Assembly (NCBI GenBank): GCA_036498565.1
Contig: DASYFG010000004.1
Location: 434,001 to 498,000, forward strand
DNA: 64,000 nt
Origin: DASYFG01 sp036498565
Lineage (GTDB): Bacteria > Bacillota > Bacilli > Lactobacillales > Lactobacillaceae
Direction: 5' to 3'
In this document: one piece after another, positions 7,972 to 16,100 of the stretch
Layout: every line of letters begins with the position of its first letter
Position numbering within the stretch: position 1 is the stretch's first letter
Made by a program: the position numbers and the translations under genes
The notes under the pieces: generated by a model
Database searches by the model: none
The model's input: the letters and a program-made list of their open reading frames with translations, nothing else
Told to the model about the DNA's origin: nothing

Positions 7972-8343
7972 ATGGCACAAAATTACACCACCAGTAACGA
8001 CATTATCACCGAAATCAAAATCAACCGCTTCGCGCGTTTTTGGTCTTATCTCGGCTTTATTTTCACACTCGGAATTGCCAAAGGCCCACGGCGCGCGATT
8101 ACAGAACACGCTTGGGTGCGTGAAGCCAGCATTGAGTTGCAGTACGGTTTGATTATTCACACCCACCCCACCGTGTCGCTGCGTAACGTCAACGATGTGC
8201 AGATTAACGAAACTTTGCTCGGTAAAATCTTTGGTTGGGCCGCCCTTGATATTCAAAGTGGTGACGATCACATTTTGTTAAAGAATGTCAAAAACGCTAC
8301 CGCCGTCAAAGACACGATTTACAGTCTCCAAAACGACTTATAA
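7972..8343 (+). CDS. Small PH-domain-like membrane-associated protein
   Basis: A 123-residue protein of unknown function with one hydrophobic stretch (about residues 23-36, FWSYLGFIFTLGI) followed by a beta-rich domain with the LIIHTHPTVSLRNVNDVQI pattern. This looks like the bacterial PH-like (bPH_2/YdbS-type) fold, a family-level guess. ATG 7972 has AAGGAG eight nt upstream. It is one of only four plus-strand genes here, with its own promoter and a terminator shared with the converging carboxypeptidase gene. Confidence 0.7.
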   Translation: MAQNYTTSNDIITEIKINRFARFWSYLGFIFTLGIAKGPRRAITEHAWVREASIELQYGLIIHTHPTVSLRNVNDVQINETLLGKIFGWAALDIQSGDDHILLKNVKNATAVKDTIYSLQNDL

Positions 8344-8370
8344 AAAAAGCGCCCAACGGCGCTTTTTTAT
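8342..8370. terminator. Bidirectional terminator between convergent genes
   Basis: AAAAAGCGCC-CAAC-GGCGCTTTTT hairpin directly between the stop codons of the PH-domain gene (plus) and the M32 carboxypeptidase gene (minus). Confidence 0.9.
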
Positions 8371-9861
8371 TTACAACTGATAAGCTTTGGTATACAAATC
8401 TGTGACGTACGTCAACCAATAATCAACGTTCAACGCTTCTCCAGTTGCACCTTCAATGATTTTAGCGGGTGTCAAACTCGCACCATATTGCCAGACATGT
8501 TCACGCCGCCAATCAATTAACGGCGTGTAATCACCACTACGCAACACCGCATCCACGTCAAATTCCGCCTGCATCGCATGGCGCATCTGCGCGGCGTAAA
8601 AATGTCCCAACGCATAACTTGGGAAGTAACCAAAATCACCACCCGCCCAATGAATGTCTTGCAAAATCCCAGTCAAATCATCTGGTACGTCCAAGCCCAA
8701 ATATTCTTTGTACTTCGCACGCCAAATTGCCGGCAATTCTGCCACATCCAAATCATCATTGAAAATCGCTTTTTCAATTTCATAACGAATCATGATGTGC
8801 AACGGATAAGTTAATGGATCCGCTTCGGTTCGGATTAACGTCGCGTCTGTTTTCACCCACGCTTGCCAGAATTGCGTCAACGTCACATCGTCCAAAGTCG
8901 GCGCCACTGTGGCCTGCAACTTTGGAAATTCAGCCTCCCAAAAAGCATAAGACCGACCAACCATCACTTCTTGGAACAACGATTGACTCTCGTGAATGCC
9001 CATCGAAGTGCCACCACGTAACGGTGTGTAATCGTATTTGCCATCTACATTTTGCTCATAAACGCCGTGACCAGCTTCGTGCAAAATGCCCATCACAGCC
9101 ATCTGGAAATTCTCTTCGTCCCAGCGCGTCGTAATGCGGGCATCCAAGCGGTTTAGCGCGTCCATGAACGGATGAATCGTGTCATCCAAACGCCCTTGTT
9201 CAAGCGAATAACCCAGCCGTTGCGCCGCTGCCAAACTAAATTCGCGTTGCTGTACTTTGGTCACTCGGCGCGTCAAAAAATCCGCATTTGGCACCACACC
9301 GTCCGCTGCAATGCGCGCTCGTAACGCGAGCACGCCTGCTTTTACTTTGGCAAACGTTTCATCAAGTTGCGCAACTGTCAAACCTTTTTCGTATTGATTC
9401 AACAAAACATCGTACGGTGTCGCTTCATCGGTGCGCCACTTCGCTACGAAATCACGTTTAAACCCAATAATTTTTGCCAAATACGGTGCGTAAAGTTGAT
9501 AATCGTTGGCCGAACGGGCTTTCATCCACGCATCTTGCGCTTCGGTGGTTGTTTTTTGAAAGGCCGCCATGTCAGCGGCTGGAATTTTGCGATCACGTTC
9601 AAAATCTTCTTTCACCCGTGCAAAAACTAACTGACCAAAAGCCGATAATTCCGCTTCATTTGCTGTAAAATACGCCACCAATTCGGCGGTCTGCTCACCG
9701 GTTAACAAAGCGAAGTAATTCGAGCTGACATAATTCATCAATTCGGCGCGAAATTCCCCCGCGGCGGCCGGCATGCCGGTTAATTGATCCCAATTAATCA
9801 ATGCCAAATTTTCTTCCAACAACGCAATTTCTTTCAAATGCGCAAATAACTTCGCTTCCAT
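8371..9861 (-). CDS. M32-family metallocarboxypeptidase
   Basis: A 496-residue cytoplasmic zinc carboxypeptidase of the Taq/Pfu M32 family, which removes C-terminal residues from peptides. The HEAGH zinc motif is at residues 261-265. The family blocks DDTIHPF and GIHESQS and a downstream DLTGILQDIHWAGGDFGYFPSYALG segment are present. I use ATG 9861, six nt after AAGGAGG. The frame is open 44 codons further upstream, but that part has no ribosome-binding site and no family character. Length is normal for M32. Confidence 0.93.
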   Translation of the reverse strand: MEAKLFAHLKEIALLEENLALINWDQLTGMPAAAGEFRAELMNYVSSNYFALLTGEQTAELVAYFTANEAELSAFGQLVFARVKEDFERDRKIPAADMAAFQKTTTEAQDAWMKARSANDYQLYAPYLAKIIGFKRDFVAKWRTDEATPYDVLLNQYEKGLTVAQLDETFAKVKAGVLALRARIAADGVVPNADFLTRRVTKVQQREFSLAAAQRLGYSLEQGRLDDTIHPFMDALNRLDARITTRWDEENFQMAVMGILHEAGHGVYEQNVDGKYDYTPLRGGTSMGIHESQSLFQEVMVGRSYAFWEAEFPKLQATVAPTLDDVTLTQFWQAWVKTDATLIRTEADPLTYPLHIMIRYEIEKAIFNDDLDVAELPAIWRAKYKEYLGLDVPDDLTGILQDIHWAGGDFGYFPSYALGHFYAAQMRHAMQAEFDVDAVLRSGDYTPLIDWRREHVWQYGASLTPAKIIEGATGEALNVDYWLTYVTDLYTKAYQL

Positions 9862-9899
9862 ACACAGCCTCCTTCCGGTTAATGAGACAATTCTAACAC

Positions 9900-9927
9900 A
9901 AAAAAAGCAGCAATCAAAGCTGCTTTT
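9900..9927 (-). terminator. Terminator overlapping the 3' end of the YitT-family gene
   Basis: AAAAGCAGC/GCTGCTTTT stem followed by T on the minus strand. The last codons and stop of the YitT-family gene lie inside the stem. Confidence 0.8.
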
Positions 9928-10780
9928 CCGTAAAGTTCCCACTCGTGCGTTCAATTTTCCAAATACTAGCAAACGCCCCCGGCGCAACTTCACGAATCAC
10001 CTGATGCAAATCAAATTGCTCTTGTTGCGTAATAATCGTAAAAATCACTTGCTTAGGTCGCCCTGTGTAAGCCCCGTGCGCTTGATCGACAACGGTCACA
10101 CCACGATGCAAACGTTCTTTGATAGCGCCCGCCAGTACCGCCGCATCGTCAATGACAATCATCACTTGCATTTGTTGTTGCGACGTATAAACCATGCTCA
10201 ACACCGTCGCGCTGACGATAATACCGATGATACTGTAAAATGCATACGGCCAACCATTCATGACCCCAGCCGCCAACGTAATGAACCCATTAAACGCCAA
10301 ACTAACCGGTCCCATTTTAAGATTGTACTTGCGTTTGGCAAAAATCCCGAGAATGTCCAAACCACCAGTCGCCACGCCGTTGCGCAAAGCCAATCCCGTC
10401 GCCAAACCGTTCAAACCACCACCAAACATCGCATTGATCAGCGGATCTGACACTAAATGCTGAATCGCAATCTCATTAGAAATCACCGTACCTAACCCAA
10501 TCGCCAAAATCGAATACAGCGCAAAGCGATGTGACAGCTTCACCCAAGCCAAAATCAACATCGGCAAATTCACCAAAAACATCGCAATCGGCACCGTTAA
10601 ACGATCGCCACTCAACGCACTGATAATCTGCGCCAAACCCGTAAAACCACTCGAATAAATATGCCCCGGCCGCAAAAAAAAGTTCAACGCTGCCGCCACA
10701 ATCAAACCATAAATTACCGCCACACTCGCCCGTGACAAATCCGGGTGAACTGTCATCCGCGTCCGCAATGTTTCAAACAT
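9914..10780 (-). CDS. YitT-family membrane protein (DUF2179 domain)
   Basis: The 288-residue protein has about five membrane helices in the first 200 residues and a soluble C-terminal domain (VVDQAHGAYTGRPKQVIFTIITQQEQ) of the DUF2179 type. That is the layout of the YitT/YqfU group. The family has no firmly assigned transport substrate. The segment GVATGGLDILG, typical of the group, is at about residue 135. ATG 10780 lies six nt after AAGGAG; the TTG two codons earlier is inside the spacer. Confidence 0.88.
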   Translation of the reverse strand: MFETLRTRMTVHPDLSRASVAVIYGLIVAAALNFFLRPGHIYSSGFTGLAQIISALSGDRLTVPIAMFLVNLPMLILAWVKLSHRFALYSILAIGLGTVISNEIAIQHLVSDPLINAMFGGGLNGLATGLALRNGVATGGLDILGIFAKRKYNLKMGPVSLAFNGFITLAAGVMNGWPYAFYSIIGIIVSATVLSMVYTSQQQMQVMIVIDDAAVLAGAIKERLHRGVTVVDQAHGAYTGRPKQVIFTIITQQEQFDLHQVIREVAPGAFASIWKIERTSGNFTEKQL

Positions 10781-10856
10781 AGTCAACTCCTTACCTTTGT
10801 AGCTAGTTTAACATGCGATCGCACACAGCGCCTACGGACTTTATGAATTATTTAAA

Positions 10857-10887
10857 ATAAAAAAAGCCGATATCAATCGACTTTTTT
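10857..10887 (-). terminator. Intrinsic terminator after csbD
   Basis: Minus-strand AAGTCGAT/ATCGGCTT stem (one G-U pair) followed by TTTTTTT, just beyond the csbD stop. Confidence 0.8.
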
Positions 10888-10891
10888 CGGA

Positions 10892-11119
10892 TTAATCCTT
10901 ATCAGAGTGCAACGCGTCATCTAACTTTTCGCGTGCATCTTCAACAACTTCTGATACCTTGTCTTTTGCGTCTCCCAAAGCACCACGGGCCTTTCCAAGC
11001 AAACCTTGGGCTTGACCTTCAGTTGTCAATTGTTCATCGTCAGTGGCCTTACCAATTGTTTCCTTTGTTGCGCCGACGACCTGATCCTTTGTTGCCTTTA
11101 CTTCATCTTCTAAACTCAT
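10892..11119 (-). CDS. CsbD-family stress protein
   Basis: A 75-residue very acidic, alanine/lysine-rich helical protein. The CsbD pattern is VVGATKETIGKATDDEQLTTEG followed by GLLGKARGALGDAKDKV. CsbD proteins accumulate under general stress, but their molecular action is unknown. ATG 11119 follows AAAGGTGG. Its promoter (TATAAT at 11152-11157) lies directly after the rpsN terminator. Confidence 0.9.
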   Translation of the reverse strand: MSLEDEVKATKDQVVGATKETIGKATDDEQLTTEGQAQGLLGKARGALGDAKDKVSEVVEDAREKLDDALHSDKD

Positions 11120-11151
11120 AAAATAAATCCACCTTTCTTATTTGTAAATCT

Positions 11152-11180
11152 ATTATAACATGATTAGAAAATGAACACAA
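11152..11180 (-). promoter_or_regulatory. csbD promoter
   Basis: TATAAT at 11152-11157 with TTGTGT 17 nt upstream. The -35 overlaps the T tract of the rpsN terminator. It looks like a housekeeping-sigma promoter. Confidence 0.65.
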
Positions 11181-11202
11181 AAAAACAGCATCGAAATGCT
11201 GT
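11177..11202 (-). terminator. Intrinsic terminator after rpsN
   Basis: ACAGCAT/ATGCTGT stem with a four-base loop and a run of seven T on the minus strand. Confidence 0.85.
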
Positions 11203-11215
11203 TAATTGGTAAAAC

Positions 11216-11485
11216 TTACCAAGAAGCCTTCTTCACACCAGGAATTTGACCCTTGTGTGCAAGCTTACGGAAGTTCAAACGTGACATTCCAAATTCACGC
11301 ATATAAGCGTGAGGACGTCCGTCAATCATGTCACGGTTGTGAACGCGAACTGCTGATGAGTTCTTTGGCAAGGCAGCCAACCCAATGTAGTCGCCCTTTG
11401 CCTTCAATTCAGCACGCTTATCAGCGTACTTAGCAACCATGGCTTCGATCTTCTTTGCCTTTTCAATCTTTGCCTTTTTAGCCAT
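11216..11485 (-). CDS. rpsN: 30S ribosomal protein S14, zinc-free type
   Basis: An 89-residue S14 with the long form MAKKAKIEKAKKIEAMVAKY and the C-terminal block RPHAYMREFGMSRLNFRKLA. It has no cysteine, so it is the zinc-independent paralogue type rather than the 61-residue CxxC form. It directly follows rpmG with a one-base TAATG overlap. In many Firmicutes such an rpmG-rpsN pair is induced by zinc shortage. Confidence 0.96.
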   Translation of the reverse strand: MAKKAKIEKAKKIEAMVAKYADKRAELKAKGDYIGLAALPKNSSAVRVHNRDMIDGRPHAYMREFGMSRLNFRKLAHKGQIPGVKKASW

Positions 11486-11634
11486 TACTTGATCTCCTTA
11501 AATGTCACAACTTTACGAAGCTTTGGTGAGTACTTCTTCAATTCCAAACGATCTGGTGTATTACGACGGTTCTTTGACGTCAAGTAAATACGTTCACCAG
11601 TTTCATCATTACCTAAAACAACATGTACGCGCAT
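11485..11634 (-). CDS. rpmG: 50S ribosomal protein L33, zinc-free type
   Basis: A 49-residue ORF beginning MRVHVVLGNDETGERIYLTS and ending KYSPKLRKVVTFKEIK, clearly L33. It contains no CxxC pairs, so it is the zinc-free form, matching the zinc-free S14 encoded next to it. The AAAGGAG site is about 7 nt upstream of ATG 11634, and the TAA stop overlaps the rpsN ATG by one base. Confidence 0.95.
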   Translation of the reverse strand: MRVHVVLGNDETGERIYLTSKNRRNTPDRLELKKYSPKLRKVVTFKEIK

Positions 11635-11699
11635 GTGCAGACTCCTTTGTGGTGTGAATGTTTTTTAAAATTTAATTTGCTTAGTCAATAACGTAAACT

Positions 11700-11728
11700 A
11701 TTATACGACAATATAACAGTCATGTAAA
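11700..11728 (-). promoter_or_regulatory. rpmG-rpsN promoter
   Basis: TTTACA (11723-11728) and TATAAT (11700-11705) are 17 nt apart. An imperfect palindrome CGTATAATAGTTTACG (12 of 16 positions symmetric) covers the -10 and resembles a Zur-type operator, which would fit zinc-free ribosomal proteins. The operator reading is inference. Confidence 0.8.
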
Positions 11729-11757
11729 GCCTTTTGTTTGCTTTTTTTTAATTTTTT

Positions 11758-11773
11758 ACGAACGTACTTTCGT
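11758..11773. repeat. Inverted repeat ACGAA-N6-TTCGT
   Basis: A short symmetric site between the amtB terminator and the rpmG promoter. Its core CGAACGTACTTTCG differs by one base from the Gram-positive LexA consensus CGAACRNRYGTTYG. It lies about 30 nt upstream of the rpmG -35, not a usual repressor position. Confidence 0.35.
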
Positions 11774-11780
11774 ACATAGC

Positions 11781-11804
11781 AAAACGCCTGTCTAGCAGGC
11801 GTTT
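11781..11804 (-). terminator. Probable terminator after amtB
   Basis: AAACGCCTG/CAGGCGTTT stem with a short loop just beyond the amtB stop. Only four T follow on the minus strand, so it may be weak. Confidence 0.65.
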
Positions 11805-11808
11805 GACG

Positions 11809-13008
11809 TTAAACTTCAACTGAATCGTCGTGGAACAACAAGTCGTAACCGATTTCTTCATCTTCATCTGACAAACGCAATGGACCCGCAACCAAGCCAG
11901 TAAACTTCGCAATCAAATAAGTGCCAACCGCTGAGAAAATCACCGTAATCACAATCGCAACCAATTGCTTCCAAACCAATGACCAATCGCCGTTAACCGC
12001 ACCTGCGAAGCCGCCCACGGCTTTGTCAGCAAACAAACCAGTCAACAACGCACCGACCATCCCAACGACACCGTGAATCCCAAAGGCGTCCAATGTGTCG
12101 TCGTAGCCAAAGCGGGCTTTCACACCTGTGACACCCAAGTAACCAACTGGACCGGCCAACAAGCCCATCACAACCGCAGCCCAAGGATCAACAAAACCGG
12201 CAGCTGGTGTAATCATAACCAAACCAGCCACGCCACCAGAAATCAAACCAGAAACCGCCACACGCTTGGTCACAGCGTATTCAACAATTCCCCAAGTAAC
12301 GACCGCAGCCGCTGAAGCAAACCACGTGTTGACAAAGGCCAAGACCGCATCTTCACCCGCTGACAAAGCTGATCCACCGTTAAAGCCGAACCAACCAAAC
12401 CACAACAGCGCGCCACCAATCAAAACATATGAAGGACGCACTGGAATGTGACGATCTTGATTACGATGACCAATCAACAAAGCCAATACCAAACCAGACA
12501 CACCAGATGAAATGTGGACAACCGTTCCACCAGCAAAGTCAATGGCACCAAGCTTAGCAATCAAACCGCCGCCCCAAACCATGTGGGCCAAAGGTGAATA
12601 AATCACAATCAACCACAACGTAATAAAGACAATCAACGCCTTAATCCGTGCGCGTCCAACAACCGCACCAGTAATAATGGCGGCTGTAATAATTGGGAAC
12701 ATCCCTTGGAACAACGCAAATGCGCCATCCGGAATCGTCAAATCACGCGTTGACTTACTGAACTCAACGCCGTTAAAGAAAGCTTTGTCCAAGTTTCCGA
12801 CAAAATCATTCGTTCCTGAAAATGCCATTGAATAACCAACCGCAAACCAGACCAATGTAGCAATTCCAATGATCACCACTGGAACAAACATCGTGTGCAA
12901 CAAATTTTTGCGTTCACCCAAACCGCCGTAAAACAATGCCAAACCCGGTGTCATCAACCAAACTAACGCTGCTGACACCAATACCCAAGCAATATCACCT
13001 GTATTCAT
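11809..13008 (-). CDS. amtB: Ammonium transporter AmtB
   Basis: A 399-residue Amt/MEP/Rh channel protein with eleven expected membrane helices. Family blocks are visible: TPGLALFYGGL (helix 1), VVHISSGVSGLVLAL, GGALLWFGWFGFNGGSA, and the DAFGIHGVVGMVGALLTG segment carrying a pore histidine. ATG 13008 is six nt after AAGGTG; the GTG three codons earlier lies within the spacer. No glnK gene is adjacent. A GlnR/TnrA-like palindrome at 13081-13097 suggests nitrogen control. Confidence 0.96.
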   Translation of the reverse strand: MNTGDIAWVLVSAALVWLMTPGLALFYGGLGERKNLLHTMFVPVVIIGIATLVWFAVGYSMAFSGTNDFVGNLDKAFFNGVEFSKSTRDLTIPDGAFALFQGMFPIITAAIITGAVVGRARIKALIVFITLWLIVIYSPLAHMVWGGGLIAKLGAIDFAGGTVVHISSGVSGLVLALLIGHRNQDRHIPVRPSYVLIGGALLWFGWFGFNGGSALSAGEDAVLAFVNTWFASAAAVVTWGIVEYAVTKRVAVSGLISGGVAGLVMITPAAGFVDPWAAVVMGLLAGPVGYLGVTGVKARFGYDDTLDAFGIHGVVGMVGALLTGLFADKAVGGFAGAVNGDWSLVWKQLVAIVITVIFSAVGTYLIAKFTGLVAGPLRLSDEDEEIGYDLLFHDDSVEV

Positions 13009-13080
13009 GAAGCTCACCTTTTTTCATTTATTTTCATTAATTTCATGATAACAGGTAGACCAATTCAATCGTTTTTAGAT

Positions 13081-13097
13081 TGTTAGGTTTCCTTACA
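13081..13097. promoter_or_regulatory. GlnR/TnrA-type operator upstream of amtB
   Basis: TGTTAGGTTTCCTTACA matches the consensus TGTNANAWWWTNTNACA except at two inner positions and keeps the TGT/ACA ends with correct spacing. It lies 73 nt upstream of the amtB start. Amt genes are classic GlnR targets in low-GC Gram-positives. Confidence 0.7.
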
Positions 13098-13117
13098 TTG
13101 AAACTATTTTTTGTTCA

Positions 13118-13130
13118 AAGTCCGAACATT
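13118..13130 (+). promoter_or_regulatory. Single PurR-box-like site near polC stop and amtB upstream region
   Basis: AAGTCCGAACATT fits the PurBox AWWWCCGAACWWT with one mismatch. It forms a TGTTC/GAACA hairpin with the bases before it. Only one box is present, whereas PurR usually needs two, so this may be chance. Confidence 0.25.
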
Positions 13131-13131
13131 T

Positions 13132-16100
13132 TTAGAAGAGACTTAATTGATTTTCATCGGGCATGTCGGTTAACACTTGATTTTGATCCATGAAGTCAAT
13201 CAAGGTTTGTGACACTTTTCCGCGCTTTTTCAAATCTTCTTTTGATAAGAATGGTTTTTCGGCGCGGGCCGCGACGATTTGTTTGGCAACGTTATCACCT
13301 AACCCCGGCAAAGCGATGAATGGTGCAATGAGCGTGTCGCCATCAATCACCCAATCGAGTGCTTCGGAGCGATCCAAATCAACCATTTTAAAGACAATAC
13401 CGCGTTCTAAGGCCTCATTGGCCATTTCCAGAACAGTTTGGGTTTCTTTATCTTTCATCGTGGCTTCGCGACCCAATGCTTTAATCTTTTGAATTGCGGC
13501 TTTGGTCGTTTCTTTTCCACGCGCCATCGCCACAATATCAAACATGGACGCCCGCACGGAGAAGTACGCCGCATAATAAATCGCTGGGAAATAGACTTTG
13601 AAATAAGCAATCCGCAACGCCATCAACACATACGCAGCCGCGTGCGCCCGCGGGAACATATATTTAATCTTCAAACATGATTGAATGTACCACTCAGGTA
13701 CATCATGTTCACGCATAACAGCTTGATATTCTTCTGTTATGCCCTTTCCTTTACGGACTTTTTCCATAATATTAAAGGCATCAGAAGGTTCTAAACCATA
13801 GTTGATCAAGTCAGTCATGATTTTGTCACGCGTCCCAATCACCGTTCCAATTGTCGCCAAACCTTGCTCGATCAATTCATTGGCGTTGCCCAACCACACG
13901 TCCGTGCCGTGGGACAAACCAGAAATTTGGAGGAGTTCGGAATAGTTTTTGGGTTGCGTCTCTTCTAACATGCCACGCACGAAGTTGGTCCCGAATTCTG
14001 GTAGACCTAACGTCCCTGTTTTGGAGAAAATCTGCTCGGGTTCAACGCCCAATGCTTTTGGCGATGTGAACAAACTTAACACCCCAGGATCGTTGACTGG
14101 AATAGTTTTTGGATCGATACCTGACATATCTTTTAGCGTGCGAATCATGGTTGGATCATCATGACCCAAGATATCCATCTTCAACAAATTATCGTGAATT
14201 GAGTGATAATCCAAGTGGGTTGTTTGCCAAAGCGAACTTTGATCGTCGGCTGGGAATTGCACCGGCGTAAAATCATACACCTCATATTCGCGAGGCACAA
14301 TCAAAATTCCACCTGGGTGTTGACCGGTTGTGCGTTTGACACCGGTAATTCCGGCGGCTAAACGTTCTTCTTCGGCACTACGCAGCGTTAATTCGTGGTC
14401 GCGTTCGTAACCTTTGACATAACCAAAGGCCGTTTTTTCCGCCACCGTCGCAATCGTGCCGGCACGGTAAACATTATTTTCACCAAACAGCACTTTCATG
14501 TAATTGTGCGCGATTGGTTGATAATCTCCGGAAAAGTTCAAATCAATATCAGGCACTTTGTCCCCTTTGAAGCCCATGAACGTTTCAAAAGGAATGTTTT
14601 GCCCGTCACCAATTAACCACTCACCCGGATGATTGGGATCGGCCTTGGCTGGCAAATCGTAACCTGATTCATAAGCCTTTGGATCCACAAACTCCAAATA
14701 ATCGCCGTGCGCACTGCGATAATGCGGCGGCAACGGATTCACTTCGGTAATCCCGGTTAAGGTCGCGACAAAACTCGAGCCGACCGAACCACGCGAACCA
14801 ACCAGATAACCATCTTTTTCCGATTTTGATACCAAACGCTGCGCGATAATGTAGTGCGGCGCAAATCCGTTCCCGATAATCGCGTTTAATTCAAAGTCAA
14901 TTCGCGCTTGAATTTCATCTGGAATTGGATTTCCGTACCATGCAAGCGCGGTTTTGCGCGTCATTTCACGTAGCTGATCGGCCGCTTCGGGAATATTTGG
15001 CGGATAAGAACCGTCTTTCATCGGCGCAACGTCGTCAATCATGTCCGCAATCAAATGCGTATTGTCGATGACGATCTGACGCGCAGTTGCTTCATCCAAA
15101 AAGCTTTCAAAATCAGCCATAATTTCCGCTGTGCTCCGCAGATATAATTCTGGGAGTTGGTAGCGGTTAGCGGGATTTCCGGCTTGTGTGGCCAGCAAAA
15201 TTTTGCGATAAATCGCATCTTCGGGGTTCAAATATTTCACATCCCCGGTCACGACCACTGGTTTATTCAGTTCATCACCGAGGGCCAGCATTTGCTTGTG
15301 CAAACTGTGCAATTTTTCGGTGGAAGAAATCAGTTCTGCTTCAATTTGCGGGGCGTAATTGGCGCTTGGTTGAATTTCGAGGTAATCGTAGAATTTCGCC
15401 TTTTCGCGCGCTTCATCTTCCCCTTTTTGCATCAATGCTTCCCAAACATCGTTGGTATTATCGCCCGATCCAATTAACAAACCTTCGCGATATTGTTGTA
15501 GCAAACTCCGCGGAATTCGTGCCACACGGTTGAAAAATTTCGTGTTTGATAAGGAGACTAACTTGAATAAGTTCTTCAAGCCAATTTGGTTTTGCACCAA
15601 AATCGTCGCGTGGAATGGCCGCGCGTGTTTCCAAGCGTCACCTTCGGTCATGTAATCGTTCAACTGATCGTGACGCTCAATGCCATAACGCGCTTTGGCG
15701 TCTTTGACAAATTGCCATGCCAAATGACCGGTTGTTTCCGAATCAAAAATCGCCCGGTGGTGCTGTTCAAGCACAATGCCAAATTTTTTGGCCAACGTAT
15801 TTAAACGATATGACCGGAAATCCGGGTGCAAGAATCGCGCCAACGTCAACGTGTCGATAATCGGATTGGTAAATTCCGCCATTCCGTAACGGCGAAAACC
15901 CGTGTTCATAAAGCCGACATCAAAGGTCACGTTGTGCCCAATCAGCACCGCATCGCCGTAAAATTCACGAAACTTACGGAATACATTTTCTTCCGTATCC
16001 GCGTTCGCCACCATCGCATCCGTGATTGACGTCAAATTAATCGTCGTTTCACTCAACGGAAAACCAGGATTGATAAATTCAGAAAATTCACCAATCACAT

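Noticed and set aside
13100..13131. Terminator for polC formed by TGTTC/GAACA
   Set aside because: On the minus strand the hairpin is followed by A rather than T, so it is not a convincing polC terminator.
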